From NCBI RefSeq assembly GCF_024807615.1, contig NZ_JANUCJ010000004.1:62001-126000 (forward strand): a stretch of 64,000 nucleotides of DNA, written 5' to 3'. This document shows, one piece after another, positions 54,781 to 64,000 of this stretch. The DNA comes from Tsukamurella ocularis (GTDB lineage Bacteria > Actinomycetota > Actinomycetes > Mycobacteriales > Mycobacteriaceae). Position 1 is the first letter of the stretch. Every line of letters begins with the position of its first letter. The translations under genes and the position numbers were made by a program. The notes below the pieces were generated by a model, which was not told the origin of the DNA, searched no databases, and saw nothing but the letters and a program-made list of their open reading frames with translations.

Positions 54781-55928
54781 TTCGTCCGCCTGACGTCGGC
54801 GATCGCGGCGATCGGGGCGAGGAGTTCGACGAGGCCACCGAAGGCCGTGTTCAGCCGCTGCCGGTCGGCGAGCGGGATCTCGGCGAGCGGGCGGTCGGGG
54901 AATACGGCCGCGAGATCGGCGCTCACCGCATCGGCGCGATCGAGCGCGGCCCGCGTCTCCGGAAGCCGGGCGTACCGCGTCGACAGGACGGCGCCGAGCG
55001 AGTCGAGGACGCGGCGGGTGCCCTCGAGGTTGGCCCGCGCGATGTCGAGCCCGGTGTGGGAACCCGCGTCGTCCACGCCCGTCAGTGTGAATTCGATGGT
55101 GTTCTCGGTGATCTCGTGCGCGCGCAGCCCGATCTGGAGGGGATTCACCGCGAGCGAGGGGTAATCCGCGAGCAGGTTGTCGACGTCTCGGACGAGCCCC
55201 TGCTCGAGCGCCGCGGGGACCGTCGCGGACGGTGCCCACAGCGCGGCCTCGATCGCGTGGAATCCGGACGCGTCCCCGGAGATGCGGCGGCCGTTGATCT
55301 TGCCGTCCCACTCGCCGAAGGCGTCGTAGGCCGCACCGAGCGTCTCGTAGAGCCGGTGCGCCGTGCGCCACGCGGCACGCTGCGCGTCGATGCCGTGCGC
55401 GGCGGCGAGCGTGGCGACGGCGTCGCGGAGCGCGGGCAGCCGGCCGCCGACCCAGGCCTGGTAATCGAGGGTCGCGGGCGTGAGATCCTGCGTCGAGGTC
55501 GGGATCACGGCGGGGCCGCGGGGCACGTCGCCCGGGACTCGGAAGGCGGTCCCCGTGACGGCATCGGTCTCCGCGAAGTAGCACTCGAAGTGGTAGTCGC
55601 CGGATCCGAGCGCGACCCGGAGGAGCCGGGTGGCGCGCGGCGCGAGCGCGTCGAGTTCGGCGTACACGGCACCGTCGGGACCGGCGAGGGCCAGTTCGAG
55701 GGACCGCGTCGACGTGTTCGTGACCGCGAAAGTCCGGTTCCCGGGGTCGACGGTGCCGGCCGGCGCGACGCAGCCGTCGAGCCGCGCCGGCACGGCGATC
55801 GTGCCGCGCGGTGCGGCGGCCTCGCCCGGGGCGCCGGGTGCCGTCAGGAGGTACGTGCCGCCGGCCGCGGCGACGACCGCGGCAAGCGTGAACGCGGTGG
55901 GCGCGACCCACCGTCCCGGAGTTGGCAC
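54777..55928 (-). CDS. efeO: EfeO, iron-binding lipoprotein/imelysin family (M75)
   Basis: 383 residues from a GTG. One N-terminal membrane segment (about 11-31), a cupredoxin-like domain (about 40-140) and a C-terminal imelysin domain with the H-x2-E motif in GFHAIEAALW. EfeO binds ferrous or ferric iron outside the membrane for the EfeU permease. No efeU gene lies next to it: upstream is a short gap and then a divergent-oriented TetR gene, not a seven-helix permease. Confidence 0.88.
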   Translation of the reverse strand: MPTPGRWVAPTAFTLAAVVAAAGGTYLLTAPGAPGEAAAPRGTIAVPARLDGCVAPAGTVDPGNRTFAVTNTSTRSLELALAGPDGAVYAELDALAPRATRLLRVALGSGDYHFECYFAETDAVTGTAFRVPGDVPRGPAVIPTSTQDLTPATLDYQAWVGGRLPALRDAVATLAAAHGIDAQRAAWRTAHRLYETLGAAYDAFGEWDGKINGRRISGDASGFHAIEAALWAPSATVPAALEQGLVRDVDNLLADYPSLAVNPLQIGLRAHEITENTIEFTLTGVDDAGSHTGLDIARANLEGTRRVLDSLGAVLSTRYARLPETRAALDRADAVSADLAAVFPDRPLAEIPLADRQRLNTAFGGLVELLAPIAAIADVRRTK

Positions 55929-56059
55929 CCGTCGACGCTAGCCAGCGGCAATCGGGCAAACCCGGACATGATACTGCGGCTTTCGAAGGACTTCATGCAG
56001 CGTTCACGGCCGCAAGGGGAGCGGGTGACGCGGCCTTGGCGAGGGCTTGGGACGCCGCG

Positions 56060-57818
<1,759 letters not shown>

Positions 57819-57877
57819 CGGCGTCCGGCGCGTGTCGGTTCCACTCCGACCGCCCCGATCGTGGAATTCTTGACGAC

Positions 57878-58891
57878 GTGAGTAGTCCTTCGAACCCGAG
57901 GCGTCCCCGTCCGGACGGGCGTGCGCCGCTGCGGGCCGAATGGGACCCGATCAACTCCTCCGCCGCCACCTCGGGCGATCACCGCAATCGCCCGCCGCGC
58001 GAGCGGGTCTACGCGAAGCAGGGCCGTCTCGGCCGGCTGCTGCGCACCTACGGCTGGCGCGCCTATGCGGTCCCGGTTCTCGCAGTGCTCACCGTGGTCG
58101 CCCTGGTCCTGACCTTCGGCGGCGACACCTTCCGTACGAAGAACACCGCCGAGACCTCGCCCGAGGGGCAGCTCTCCCGCAACCCGACGCCCGGTAAGAC
58201 CATCGTCGGCGCACCGTCGAAGACGGTGCCGGGCCCCGTGCCCCAGGCCGGCGTGCTGCCCGAGGGTGGGCCTTTCACGGAGAAGGGCCAGGGCATCTGG
58301 CACGTCGTCCCCGGCGCCACGCCCCGGATCGGCAAACAGGACGAGGGCAAGCAGCAGCTCTTCACCTACATGATCGCCGTCGAGGACGGCGTCGACATGG
58401 GCGCGCTCGGCGGCGACCAGCCCTTCGCCACGATGATCGACCGCACCCTTGCGGACCCCCGCAGCTGGATCCATGACCCCGCCGTCGCCTTCCAGCGGAT
58501 CGACAAGGGCACGCCCACCTTCACCATTTCGTTGACCTCGCCGATGACCACCCGATCGGCCTGCGGCTACACCATCCAGCTGGAGTCGTCCTGCTACAAC
58601 GGCGAGCTGGGGCGCGTCGTCCTCAACCTGGCCCGCTGGGTGCGCGGCGCTACCGCCTTCGAGGGTGACCTCACCGGCTACCGGCAGTACGCGATCAACC
58701 ACGAGGTCGGTCACGCCATCGGCTACCCGCAGCACGTCCCGTGCCCCGCGCAGGGAGCGCTGGCGCCGATCATGATGCAGCAGTCCTTCGGCGTGAAGAA
58801 CCGCGACATCTTCGACCTCGACAAGTCCGAGGGCTTCGGCAACGACCTCGCCTGCCGGCCCAACTCCTGGGTCGCACCCGTCCTCAAGTAA
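57878..58891 (+). CDS. DUF3152 membrane-anchored zinc metalloprotease-like protein (Rv3207c-like)
   Basis: 337 residues from the GTG at 57878. A disordered basic N-terminus, one membrane helix (about 60-85), a Pro-rich linker and a C-terminal DUF3152 domain with the zincin motif HEVGHAIGYPQH (HExxHxxGxxxH) and Cys residues that may pair. Likely extracytoplasmic metallopeptidase; no substrate known. Just upstream of moeZ, as in mycobacteria. Confidence 0.88.
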   Translation: MSSPSNPRRPRPDGRAPLRAEWDPINSSAATSGDHRNRPPRERVYAKQGRLGRLLRTYGWRAYAVPVLAVLTVVALVLTFGGDTFRTKNTAETSPEGQLSRNPTPGKTIVGAPSKTVPGPVPQAGVLPEGGPFTEKGQGIWHVVPGATPRIGKQDEGKQQLFTYMIAVEDGVDMGALGGDQPFATMIDRTLADPRSWIHDPAVAFQRIDKGTPTFTISLTSPMTTRSACGYTIQLESSCYNGELGRVVLNLARWVRGATAFEGDLTGYRQYAINHEVGHAIGYPQHVPCPAQGALAPIMMQQSFGVKNRDIFDLDKSEGFGNDLACRPNSWVAPVLK

Positions 58892-58975
58892 CGGCCCCTC
58901 CCGCCTGACGGCGACTACCCGACCGGGCCGCGGACCCTCGGGAATGGTGGCGGGCGCACCGTCGTTGAGCAGGAG

Positions 58976-60166
58976 GTGAGTACCCTGCCCCCGCTTGTGG
59001 AACCCGCCGCCGAACTGACCCGCGATGAGGTCGCGCGCTACTCGCGGCACCTCATCATCCCCGAGATGGGGGTCACGGGGCAGAAACGCCTCAAGAACGC
59101 GAAGGTGCTGTTCATCGGCGCCGGCGGGCTCGGCAGCCCCGCGCTGCTGTATCTCGCCGCCGCGGGCGTCGGCACCATCGGGATCGTCGAGTTCGACGAG
59201 GTCGACGAGTCCAACCTGCAGCGCCAGGTGATCCACGGCGTCTCCGACCTCGGCCGGCCGAAGGGCGAGAGCGCGCGCGCTTCCATCGCGGAGATCAACC
59301 CGCTGGTCACCGTCAACCTGCATCCGATCCGGCTGGAGCCTGACAACGCGGTCGAGCTCTTCGAGCAGTACGACCTGATCCTCGACGGAACCGACAACTT
59401 CGCCACCCGCTACCTCGTCAACGATGCCGCGGTGCTGGCGCACAAGCCCTACGTGTGGGGCTCGATCTTCCGGTTCGAGGGCCAGGCCTCCGTCTTCTGG
59501 GAGGACGCGCCCGACGGGCCGAACGGCGAGAAGCAGGGCCTGAACTACCGCGACCTGTATCCCGTGGCGCCGCCGCCCGGCATGGTGCCCTCGTGCGCCG
59601 AGGGTGGCGTGCTCGGCATCCTGTGCGCCTCGATCGGCGCGATCATGGGCACCGAGGCGGTCAAGCTGATCACCGGTATCGGCGAGTCCTTGCTCGGCCA
59701 GCTCATGGTCTACGACGCCCTCGAGATGAGCTACCGCACCCTGTCGATCCGCAAGGACCCCGCCGCCCCGCGCATCACCGGGCTCATCGACTACGACGAG
59801 TTCTGCGGCTTGGTCTCCGATGAGGCCGAGCGCGCCGCCGCCGGCAGCACCATCACGCCGAAGGAACTCGTCGGGATGGGTTCCGCCGGCGTCGATTACG
59901 AGCTGGTGGACGTCCGCGAGCCCGTCGAATGGGAGATCGTGCACCTCGACGGCGCGAAGCTGGTACCCAAGGGCTCCTTCGAGACCGGCGAGGGGCTCGC
60001 CCAGGTCTCCGGCGACAAGAAGCTGGTCCTGTACTGCAAGACCGGGATCCGCTCCGCGGAGGTGCTCGCCGCCGTGCAGGGCGCGGGTTACCGCGACGCC
60101 GTGCACCTGCAGGGTGGCATCACCGCCTACGCGAAGCAGGTCGATCCGTCGCTGCCCGTGTACTGA
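58976..60166 (+). CDS. moeZ: sulfur carrier adenylyltransferase/sulfurtransferase MoeZ
   Basis: 396 residues. N-terminal ThiF/MoeB domain with the ATP loop IGAGGLGSPALLYLA (about 47-61), RQVIHG and DGTDNFATRYLVND; C-terminal rhodanese domain with active Cys in YCKTGIRSAEV. Adenylates and thiolates ubiquitin-like sulfur carriers such as CysO and MoaD for cysteine and molybdopterin synthesis. The GTG start lies against AGGAGG. Its stop abuts the convergent synthetase stop inside TGATCA. Confidence 0.94.
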   Translation: MSTLPPLVEPAAELTRDEVARYSRHLIIPEMGVTGQKRLKNAKVLFIGAGGLGSPALLYLAAAGVGTIGIVEFDEVDESNLQRQVIHGVSDLGRPKGESARASIAEINPLVTVNLHPIRLEPDNAVELFEQYDLILDGTDNFATRYLVNDAAVLAHKPYVWGSIFRFEGQASVFWEDAPDGPNGEKQGLNYRDLYPVAPPPGMVPSCAEGGVLGILCASIGAIMGTEAVKLITGIGESLLGQLMVYDALEMSYRTLSIRKDPAAPRITGLIDYDEFCGLVSDEAERAAAGSTITPKELVGMGSAGVDYELVDVREPVEWEIVHLDGAKLVPKGSFETGEGLAQVSGDKKLVLYCKTGIRSAEVLAAVQGAGYRDAVHLQGGITAYAKQVDPSLPVY

Positions 60167-61693
60167 TCACACCTCGATCAGGCGCTTGACCAGCTTCCCG
60201 GTGGGGGTGCGGGGCAGGGAGTCGACGAAGCGCACGGCGCGGGGGAGCTTGTAGCGGGCCAGTTCCCGGCCCGCGTAGTCGATCAGTTCCTGCGCCAGCG
60301 CGTCCGACGGTGCCGTGCCGGGCGCCAACTGCACGCAGGCGAGCGCGGTCTCGCCGAGCTCGTCGTCCGGCACACCGATCACCGCGACATCGGCGACGGC
60401 GGGGTGCATGATCAGCGCGCTCTCCGACTCCTGCGGGTAGACGTTCACCCCGCCGGTGATGATCATGAAGTCCTTGCGGTCGGTGAGGTACAGGTAGCCG
60501 TCCTCGTCGAGGTACCCGACATCTCCGGTGGTGGCCCAGTTCTCGTGCTCCGGATGCTTTGCGGCGCGGGTCTTCTCAGGCGCGTTGTGGTAGGCGAAGG
60601 GCATCTGCTCGCGCTCGAAGTAGATGGTGCCCACCTCACCCGTGGGGAGGACGGCGCCATCTTCCCCGCAGATCCGGGCGATGCCCAGCCCGGCGCGCCC
60701 CACGGACCCGGGGCGCTCCAGTGCCTCCTGTGGGCTGATGAAGGTGGCGCCGGCCGCCTCGGTCGAGGCGTAGTACTCGTGGATCACCGGCCCCCACCAG
60801 GCGAGCATCGACTGCTTCACCTCGGCGGGGCACGGCGCCGCGGCGTGGATCGCGACCTTGAGGCTGCTCGTGTCGTAGTGTGCCCGCGTCTCCTCGGGCA
60901 GCTTGAGCATCCGCACGAACATCGTCGGCACCCACTGGCTGTGGGTCACGCGGTACTTCGCGATCAGCGCCAGTGCCTCCTCCGGATCGAAGCGGTGCAT
61001 CATGATCACGGTGCCGCCCACGGACATGGTCACGCCGCAGAAGCGCAGCGGCGCAGCGTGGTACAGCGGCGCGGGGGAGAGGTACACCGTGTCGGCATCC
61101 ATGCCGTACATCGGCGCGAAGATCGCGGTGTACGCGTCGGGAGTGGCGTCCACCTGTCCCTCCGGCAGCGGGATCCGGATGCCCTTGGGGCGGCCCGTGG
61201 TGCCGGACGAGTAGAGCATGTCGGTGCCGCGGGGCTGATCGGTGAGCGGGGCGGAATCGGCCGCCGCGAGCACCGCGTCGTAGTCGGCGAAGCCCGCGAT
61301 CGGGCCGCCCCACGCGATCGCGTGCCCCGGCCCGGCGAGGGCGGCGAGCTGCAGCGCCTCCGAGACCGCCTCGGCCACATCGGCGCCCGCGAACAGGGCC
61401 TTGGCCTCGCAATCAGCGAGGATGTAGTTCACCTCGCCGGGCGTGAGGTGGACGTTCACCGCCGTCACGTACAGGCCGCTCCGGATGGCCGCCGCGTACG
61501 CCGAGAAAATGCGCAGATCGTTCCCCGCCACGATCGCGACGGTGTCGCCGCGACGCAGCCCCAGGGCGCGCAGGTGGTGCGCGAGCCGGGTGGACTCCTC
61601 GCTCAGGCGGGCGTGGCTCAGGATCTCGCCGGTGGCGGCGTCGATCGCTGCGGGCTTGCCGGGGGAGAGCTCTGCGAACGCTCCTGGAAACAT
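60167..61693 (-). CDS. acyl-CoA synthetase (AMP-forming ligase)
   Basis: 508 residues. Phosphate loop MLYSSGTTGRPKGI, motif EYYASTEAAGATF, TGDVGYLDEDGYLYLTDRKDFMIITGG and the catalytic Lys in RTPTGKLVKR are all intact. It joins a fatty or aromatic acid to CoA; FadD-type. The ATG at 61693 follows a short gap with AAAGGCGGTT. Substrate not shown by sequence. Not an obvious partner of moeZ. Confidence 0.88.
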   Translation of the reverse strand: MFPGAFAELSPGKPAAIDAATGEILSHARLSEESTRLAHHLRALGLRRGDTVAIVAGNDLRIFSAYAAAIRSGLYVTAVNVHLTPGEVNYILADCEAKALFAGADVAEAVSEALQLAALAGPGHAIAWGGPIAGFADYDAVLAAADSAPLTDQPRGTDMLYSSGTTGRPKGIRIPLPEGQVDATPDAYTAIFAPMYGMDADTVYLSPAPLYHAAPLRFCGVTMSVGGTVIMMHRFDPEEALALIAKYRVTHSQWVPTMFVRMLKLPEETRAHYDTSSLKVAIHAAAPCPAEVKQSMLAWWGPVIHEYYASTEAAGATFISPQEALERPGSVGRAGLGIARICGEDGAVLPTGEVGTIYFEREQMPFAYHNAPEKTRAAKHPEHENWATTGDVGYLDEDGYLYLTDRKDFMIITGGVNVYPQESESALIMHPAVADVAVIGVPDDELGETALACVQLAPGTAPSDALAQELIDYAGRELARYKLPRAVRFVDSLPRTPTGKLVKRLIEV

Positions 61694-61806
61694 GAGAACC
61701 GCCTTTAACTTCGAGGTGGTCTCACGGTAGCGCCGGAGCGGGGCGCCCGAAGGGCTTCAAGCGAAGTCGTCGACCAAGCGTGTCATTGCGATCGCGAAGG
61801 GGGCTC

Positions 61807-62406
61807 CTATCGCGTCTCGTCGGCGGCCGAGAGCCAGCCCGCGTAGTCGTCGAGCAGCGCCACTAGGGGCAGGACGTCGACGTTCCCGACGGGCTCGCCC
61901 CGCAGCGCCGCGCGGATCCCCGGCACGCGGGCAGCGATCCGGGCGCGCTCGGAGAGCTCGTGATGGCTCAGGCCCCGCTGCTCGCCGAGCACGATCCGCC
62001 GCGAGTGCGCGCCGCGCAGCGACTCCGTGAGCGCGGCGAACTCGTCGCGGTCCAGCGCTGGCAGGTGCACCGAGAAGCTCATGACCGGGCCGGGTTCGGC
62101 GTCGTCCCGGTCCGCCGACTCCTCGAGCCAGTCCGCGTACTCCTGGCTCAGGTCGTCCAGGGCCTCCTCGTCATCGAAGGAGAGCTTCCGGCCCTCGACG
62201 GCGGCCCGCAGCGCCGAGACCAGCGCGCGGACGGTCTCCGGATCCGACGACGCCGCGTACCAGCGGTGCGCCTCGTGCGGCACCACGATCCGGCCCGGGC
62301 GCCCCGCCGTGAGGCGGGCGCGGACACCGTCGAACTCGGCGACAGTGAGGTCGGGGAACTGAACGGAGACGGTCACGACGGGGCGGGAGTCTGGCACGCC
62401 CTCCAT
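61807..62406 (-). CDS. hypothetical protein with an internal two-fold repeat
   Basis: 199 residues from the ATG at 62406. Two related halves: VTVSVQFPDLTVAEFDGVRA with RIVVPHE, and VMSFSVHLPALDRDEFAAL with RIVLGEQ, each followed by a helical Asp/Glu-rich stretch ending in YADWLEES and YAGWLSAA. No catalytic motif or signal peptide. Function and family not recognised. Divergent from the Ddn-like gene with a 29-bp gap. Confidence 0.65.
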   Translation of the reverse strand: MEGVPDSRPVVTVSVQFPDLTVAEFDGVRARLTAGRPGRIVVPHEAHRWYAASSDPETVRALVSALRAAVEGRKLSFDDEEALDDLSQEYADWLEESADRDDAEPGPVMSFSVHLPALDRDEFAALTESLRGAHSRRIVLGEQRGLSHHELSERARIAARVPGIRAALRGEPVGNVDVLPLVALLDDYAGWLSAADETR

Positions 62407-62435
62407 TGTCCCGGAGTTCGTTCTAGGGTGGGGGC

Positions 62436-62876
62436 ATGGCCCTCGAAGGTGAATACGCAACTGAGAAGGCCGGCTGGGTCGCGGACCAGCTGGCGAAGAT
62501 CGACGAGACCGGGACCACCGATGCGGTGTCGGTCGCGGGGATGGCAGTGGTGGTCTTCACTTACCGCGGCCCCAAGTCCGGCAAGCTCTATCGCCGTCCG
62601 CTGATGCGGGTCGAGCACGACGGCGCGTACGCCGCGTTCGCGTCGAAGGGCGGCGCGCCCGACAACCCCGTCTGGTACGCATCGCTGCTCGCCAACGACG
62701 AAGTCGACGTCCAGGACGGCACCACCGTGGTCTCCGGTCCGGTGCGCGAGATCCACGGCGCCGAGCGCGACGAATGGTGGGCGCGCGGCGTCGCCGCCTA
62801 CCCGCCCTACGCCGAGTACCAGGAGAAGACGGACCGTGTGATCCCCGTCCTCCTGGTCGAGCCTGGCCGCGCCTAG
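62436..62876 (+). CDS. F420-dependent nitroreductase family (Ddn-like, DUF385)
   Basis: 146 residues. Split-barrel fold with YRGPKSGKLYRRPLMRVEHDG, AFASKGGAPDNPVWYASLLAN and the ending YQEKTDRVIPVLLVEP, typical of deazaflavin (F420)-dependent Ddn proteins. Natural role is quinone or small-molecule reduction with F420H2. ATG with GGGTGGGGG upstream. Confidence 0.87.
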   Translation: MALEGEYATEKAGWVADQLAKIDETGTTDAVSVAGMAVVVFTYRGPKSGKLYRRPLMRVEHDGAYAAFASKGGAPDNPVWYASLLANDEVDVQDGTTVVSGPVREIHGAERDEWWARGVAAYPPYAEYQEKTDRVIPVLLVEPGRA

Positions 62877-62912
62877 CGGCCCCATCGCCCGCGCGCGGGT
62901 AGATTTCATGAG

Positions 62913-63767
62913 GTGAGCCCCGTCGAACCTCCCGCGCACGTCCTGTCCACCTTCGGCCTGGACGAGACCGAGCCGATCGCACTCGGCGCCGAGTGGGACG
63001 GCGGCTGGCGCTGCGGCGAAGTGGTGCTCTCGCTCATCGCCGACCACGCCCGCGCCGCGTGGTCGGCGCAGGTACGGGAGGACCTCTACGTCGAGGGCAT
63101 GCGCCTGGCCCGGCCCTTCCGCGCCACCGACGGCCGGTACGTGGTCTCGAGCTGGCGGGCCGATACGTTCATCGCCGGCTCGGCCGAGCCGCGCTTCGAC
63201 GAGATCATCTCCATGGCGAACCGCCTGCACGAGGTGACGGCCAAGCTCGAGCGGCCGCGCTTCCTCGCCTCGCCCACCGTGGCACCGTTCACGGACGTCG
63301 ACTACTTCGGCTTCGCCGATCGCGCCGCGTGGGAGGACAAGCCGCTTGCCATGGCGCGCAAGCTCGGCGCCCTGGACGAGACGGTGGAGCACCGGGAGCG
63401 CGCCGTCGAGCTGGTGATGGAGCTCGCCGCGCTGCGCACGCCGGTGCAGGAGGCGCCGCAGCTGGTCCACGGCGATCTCGCCAGCTCCGTGCTCTTCGCG
63501 GGCGCCGCCGCGCCGGGCATCACCGACTTCACGCCGTACTGGCGCCCGCCCACGTGGGCCGCGGCGGTCGTCGCCGTCGACGGGCTCTCCTGGGGCGGCG
63601 CCGACGACGGCCTCCTCATGCGGTGGGCGGACCTGCCCGAGTGGCCGCAGATGGTGCTGCGCGCCCTGATCTTCCGGCTCGCCGTGCACGCCGTGCACCC
63701 GCGCTCCGAGGCCGAGGCGCTGCCCGGCCTCGAGCACATCGTCGAGATCGGCCGGTGGCTGCTCTGA
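62913..63767 (+). CDS. TIGR02569 family protein (Rv3205c-like)
   Basis: 284 residues from the GTG at 62913. Actinobacterial protein with aminoglycoside phosphotransferase-like features: VHGDLASSVLFAG (usual HGDLxxxN with the Asn replaced) and ITDF in place of the DFG-type motif. Probable pseudokinase or small-molecule kinase; function unknown. Overlaps the next gene by 13 bp. Confidence 0.78.
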   Translation: MSPVEPPAHVLSTFGLDETEPIALGAEWDGGWRCGEVVLSLIADHARAAWSAQVREDLYVEGMRLARPFRATDGRYVVSSWRADTFIAGSAEPRFDEIISMANRLHEVTAKLERPRFLASPTVAPFTDVDYFGFADRAAWEDKPLAMARKLGALDETVEHRERAVELVMELAALRTPVQEAPQLVHGDLASSVLFAGAAAPGITDFTPYWRPPTWAAAVVAVDGLSWGGADDGLLMRWADLPEWPQMVLRALIFRLAVHAVHPRSEAEALPGLEHIVEIGRWLL

Positions 63768-64000
63768 CCGGTGCCTCGGCGCAGCGGCGGATCCTCGTCG
63801 CGCACGGCACCCGTTCGGCGTCCGGCATCGCCACGGCCCACGCGATCGCCGATGCCGTCGGCGCGCGCACCGGCCCGGTCGACGTCGCCTTCGTCGACGT
63901 GCGGGGCCCGTCACCGTCGGACCTGCTGCGCGAGTCCGCACGCCCGACGGTGCTGGTACCCGCCTTCCTTGCCGTCGGCTACCACGTGCGCACCGACGTG
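63755..64000 (+). CDS. CbiX/sirohydrochlorin chelatase-like protein, C-terminus beyond window
   Basis: 82 codons to the window edge, from the GTG at 63755. RRILVAHGTRSASGIATAHAIADAV, DVAFVDVRGPSPSDLL and VPAFLAVGYHVRTD match the CbiX/SirB class II chelatase fold, with His in VAHGTR as the metal-site residue. Inserts a metal in sirohydrochlorin for sirohaem or cobalamin. The end of the protein is not visible. Confidence 0.85.
   Translation, partial: MAALTGASAQRRILVAHGTRSASGIATAHAIADAVGARTGPVDVAFVDVRGPSPSDLLRESARPTVLVPAFLAVGYHVRTDV

Overview
The window is about 70 percent GC, densely coded chromosomal DNA from a mycolic-acid actinomycete (order Mycobacteriales). The evidence is a two-component MtrA/MtrB-LpqB block, WhiB1, SigH with its ZAS anti-sigma factor, PdtaS, a wax ester synthase/DGAT paralogue and DesA3-type desaturases with their reductase. 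Recalled gene order follows Mycobacterium tuberculosis from tmk-mtrA (Rv3247c-Rv3246c) to about Rv3205c, with insertions. Tsukamurella or a close relative is my guess for the genus; nothing in the window proves it.

Layout. 1-9.1 kb: tmk (truncated by the window edge, and divergent from mtrA), mtrA-mtrB-lpqB, a ComF-like phosphoribosyltransferase, the ribosome hibernation factor and secA. 9.2-13 kb: an acyltransferase, an Rv3235-like protein, a WS/DGAT with an altered active-site motif, and small proteins. 13.1-18.6 kb: a ferredoxin reductase and three tandem membrane fatty-acid desaturases; reductase and first desaturase appear to share a palindromic operator. 18.6-33.3 kb: fprA, msrA, rsgA, aroA, a self-regulated soxR, an SRAP protein, metabolic dehydrogenases, a two-domain SDR reductase and sigH-rshA. 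33.3-43.6 kb: ribosomal protein bL37 (24 residues), pdtaS, whiB1 with a CRP-like site, a lipid kinase, a ParA-like ATPase, membrane proteins and rhlE.

43.6-50.5 kb is an accessory island flanked by 58-bp direct repeats (54 of 58 identical) that start exactly after the rhlE stop codon. On the minus strand it holds what I read as a previously undescribed ribosomal peptide (RiPP) locus: a 44-residue precursor ending in three tandem Gly-Cys-Ile-Ser repeats, a hairpin, a PaaK-like adenylate-forming ligase whose start overlaps the precursor stop, a GRDP-like protein with a VDEVWH motif, and an MFS exporter. Beside it are a beta-carbonic anhydrase pseudogene and an intact SulP bicarbonate transporter-carbonic anhydrase fusion.

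50.5-64 kb: a DUF418-type membrane protein; an efeO-efeB-phospholipase C operon with 4-bp overlaps but no efeU; then TetR, an alpha/beta hydrolase, a DUF3152 zincin, moeZ, an acyl-CoA synthetase, a Ddn-like protein, a TIGR02569 protein and the start of a CbiX-like chelatase.

At the scale of the whole window, the octamer GACGGTGC is strongly over-represented (about 51 copies by hand count, both orientations). It is absent from the RiPP part of the island.
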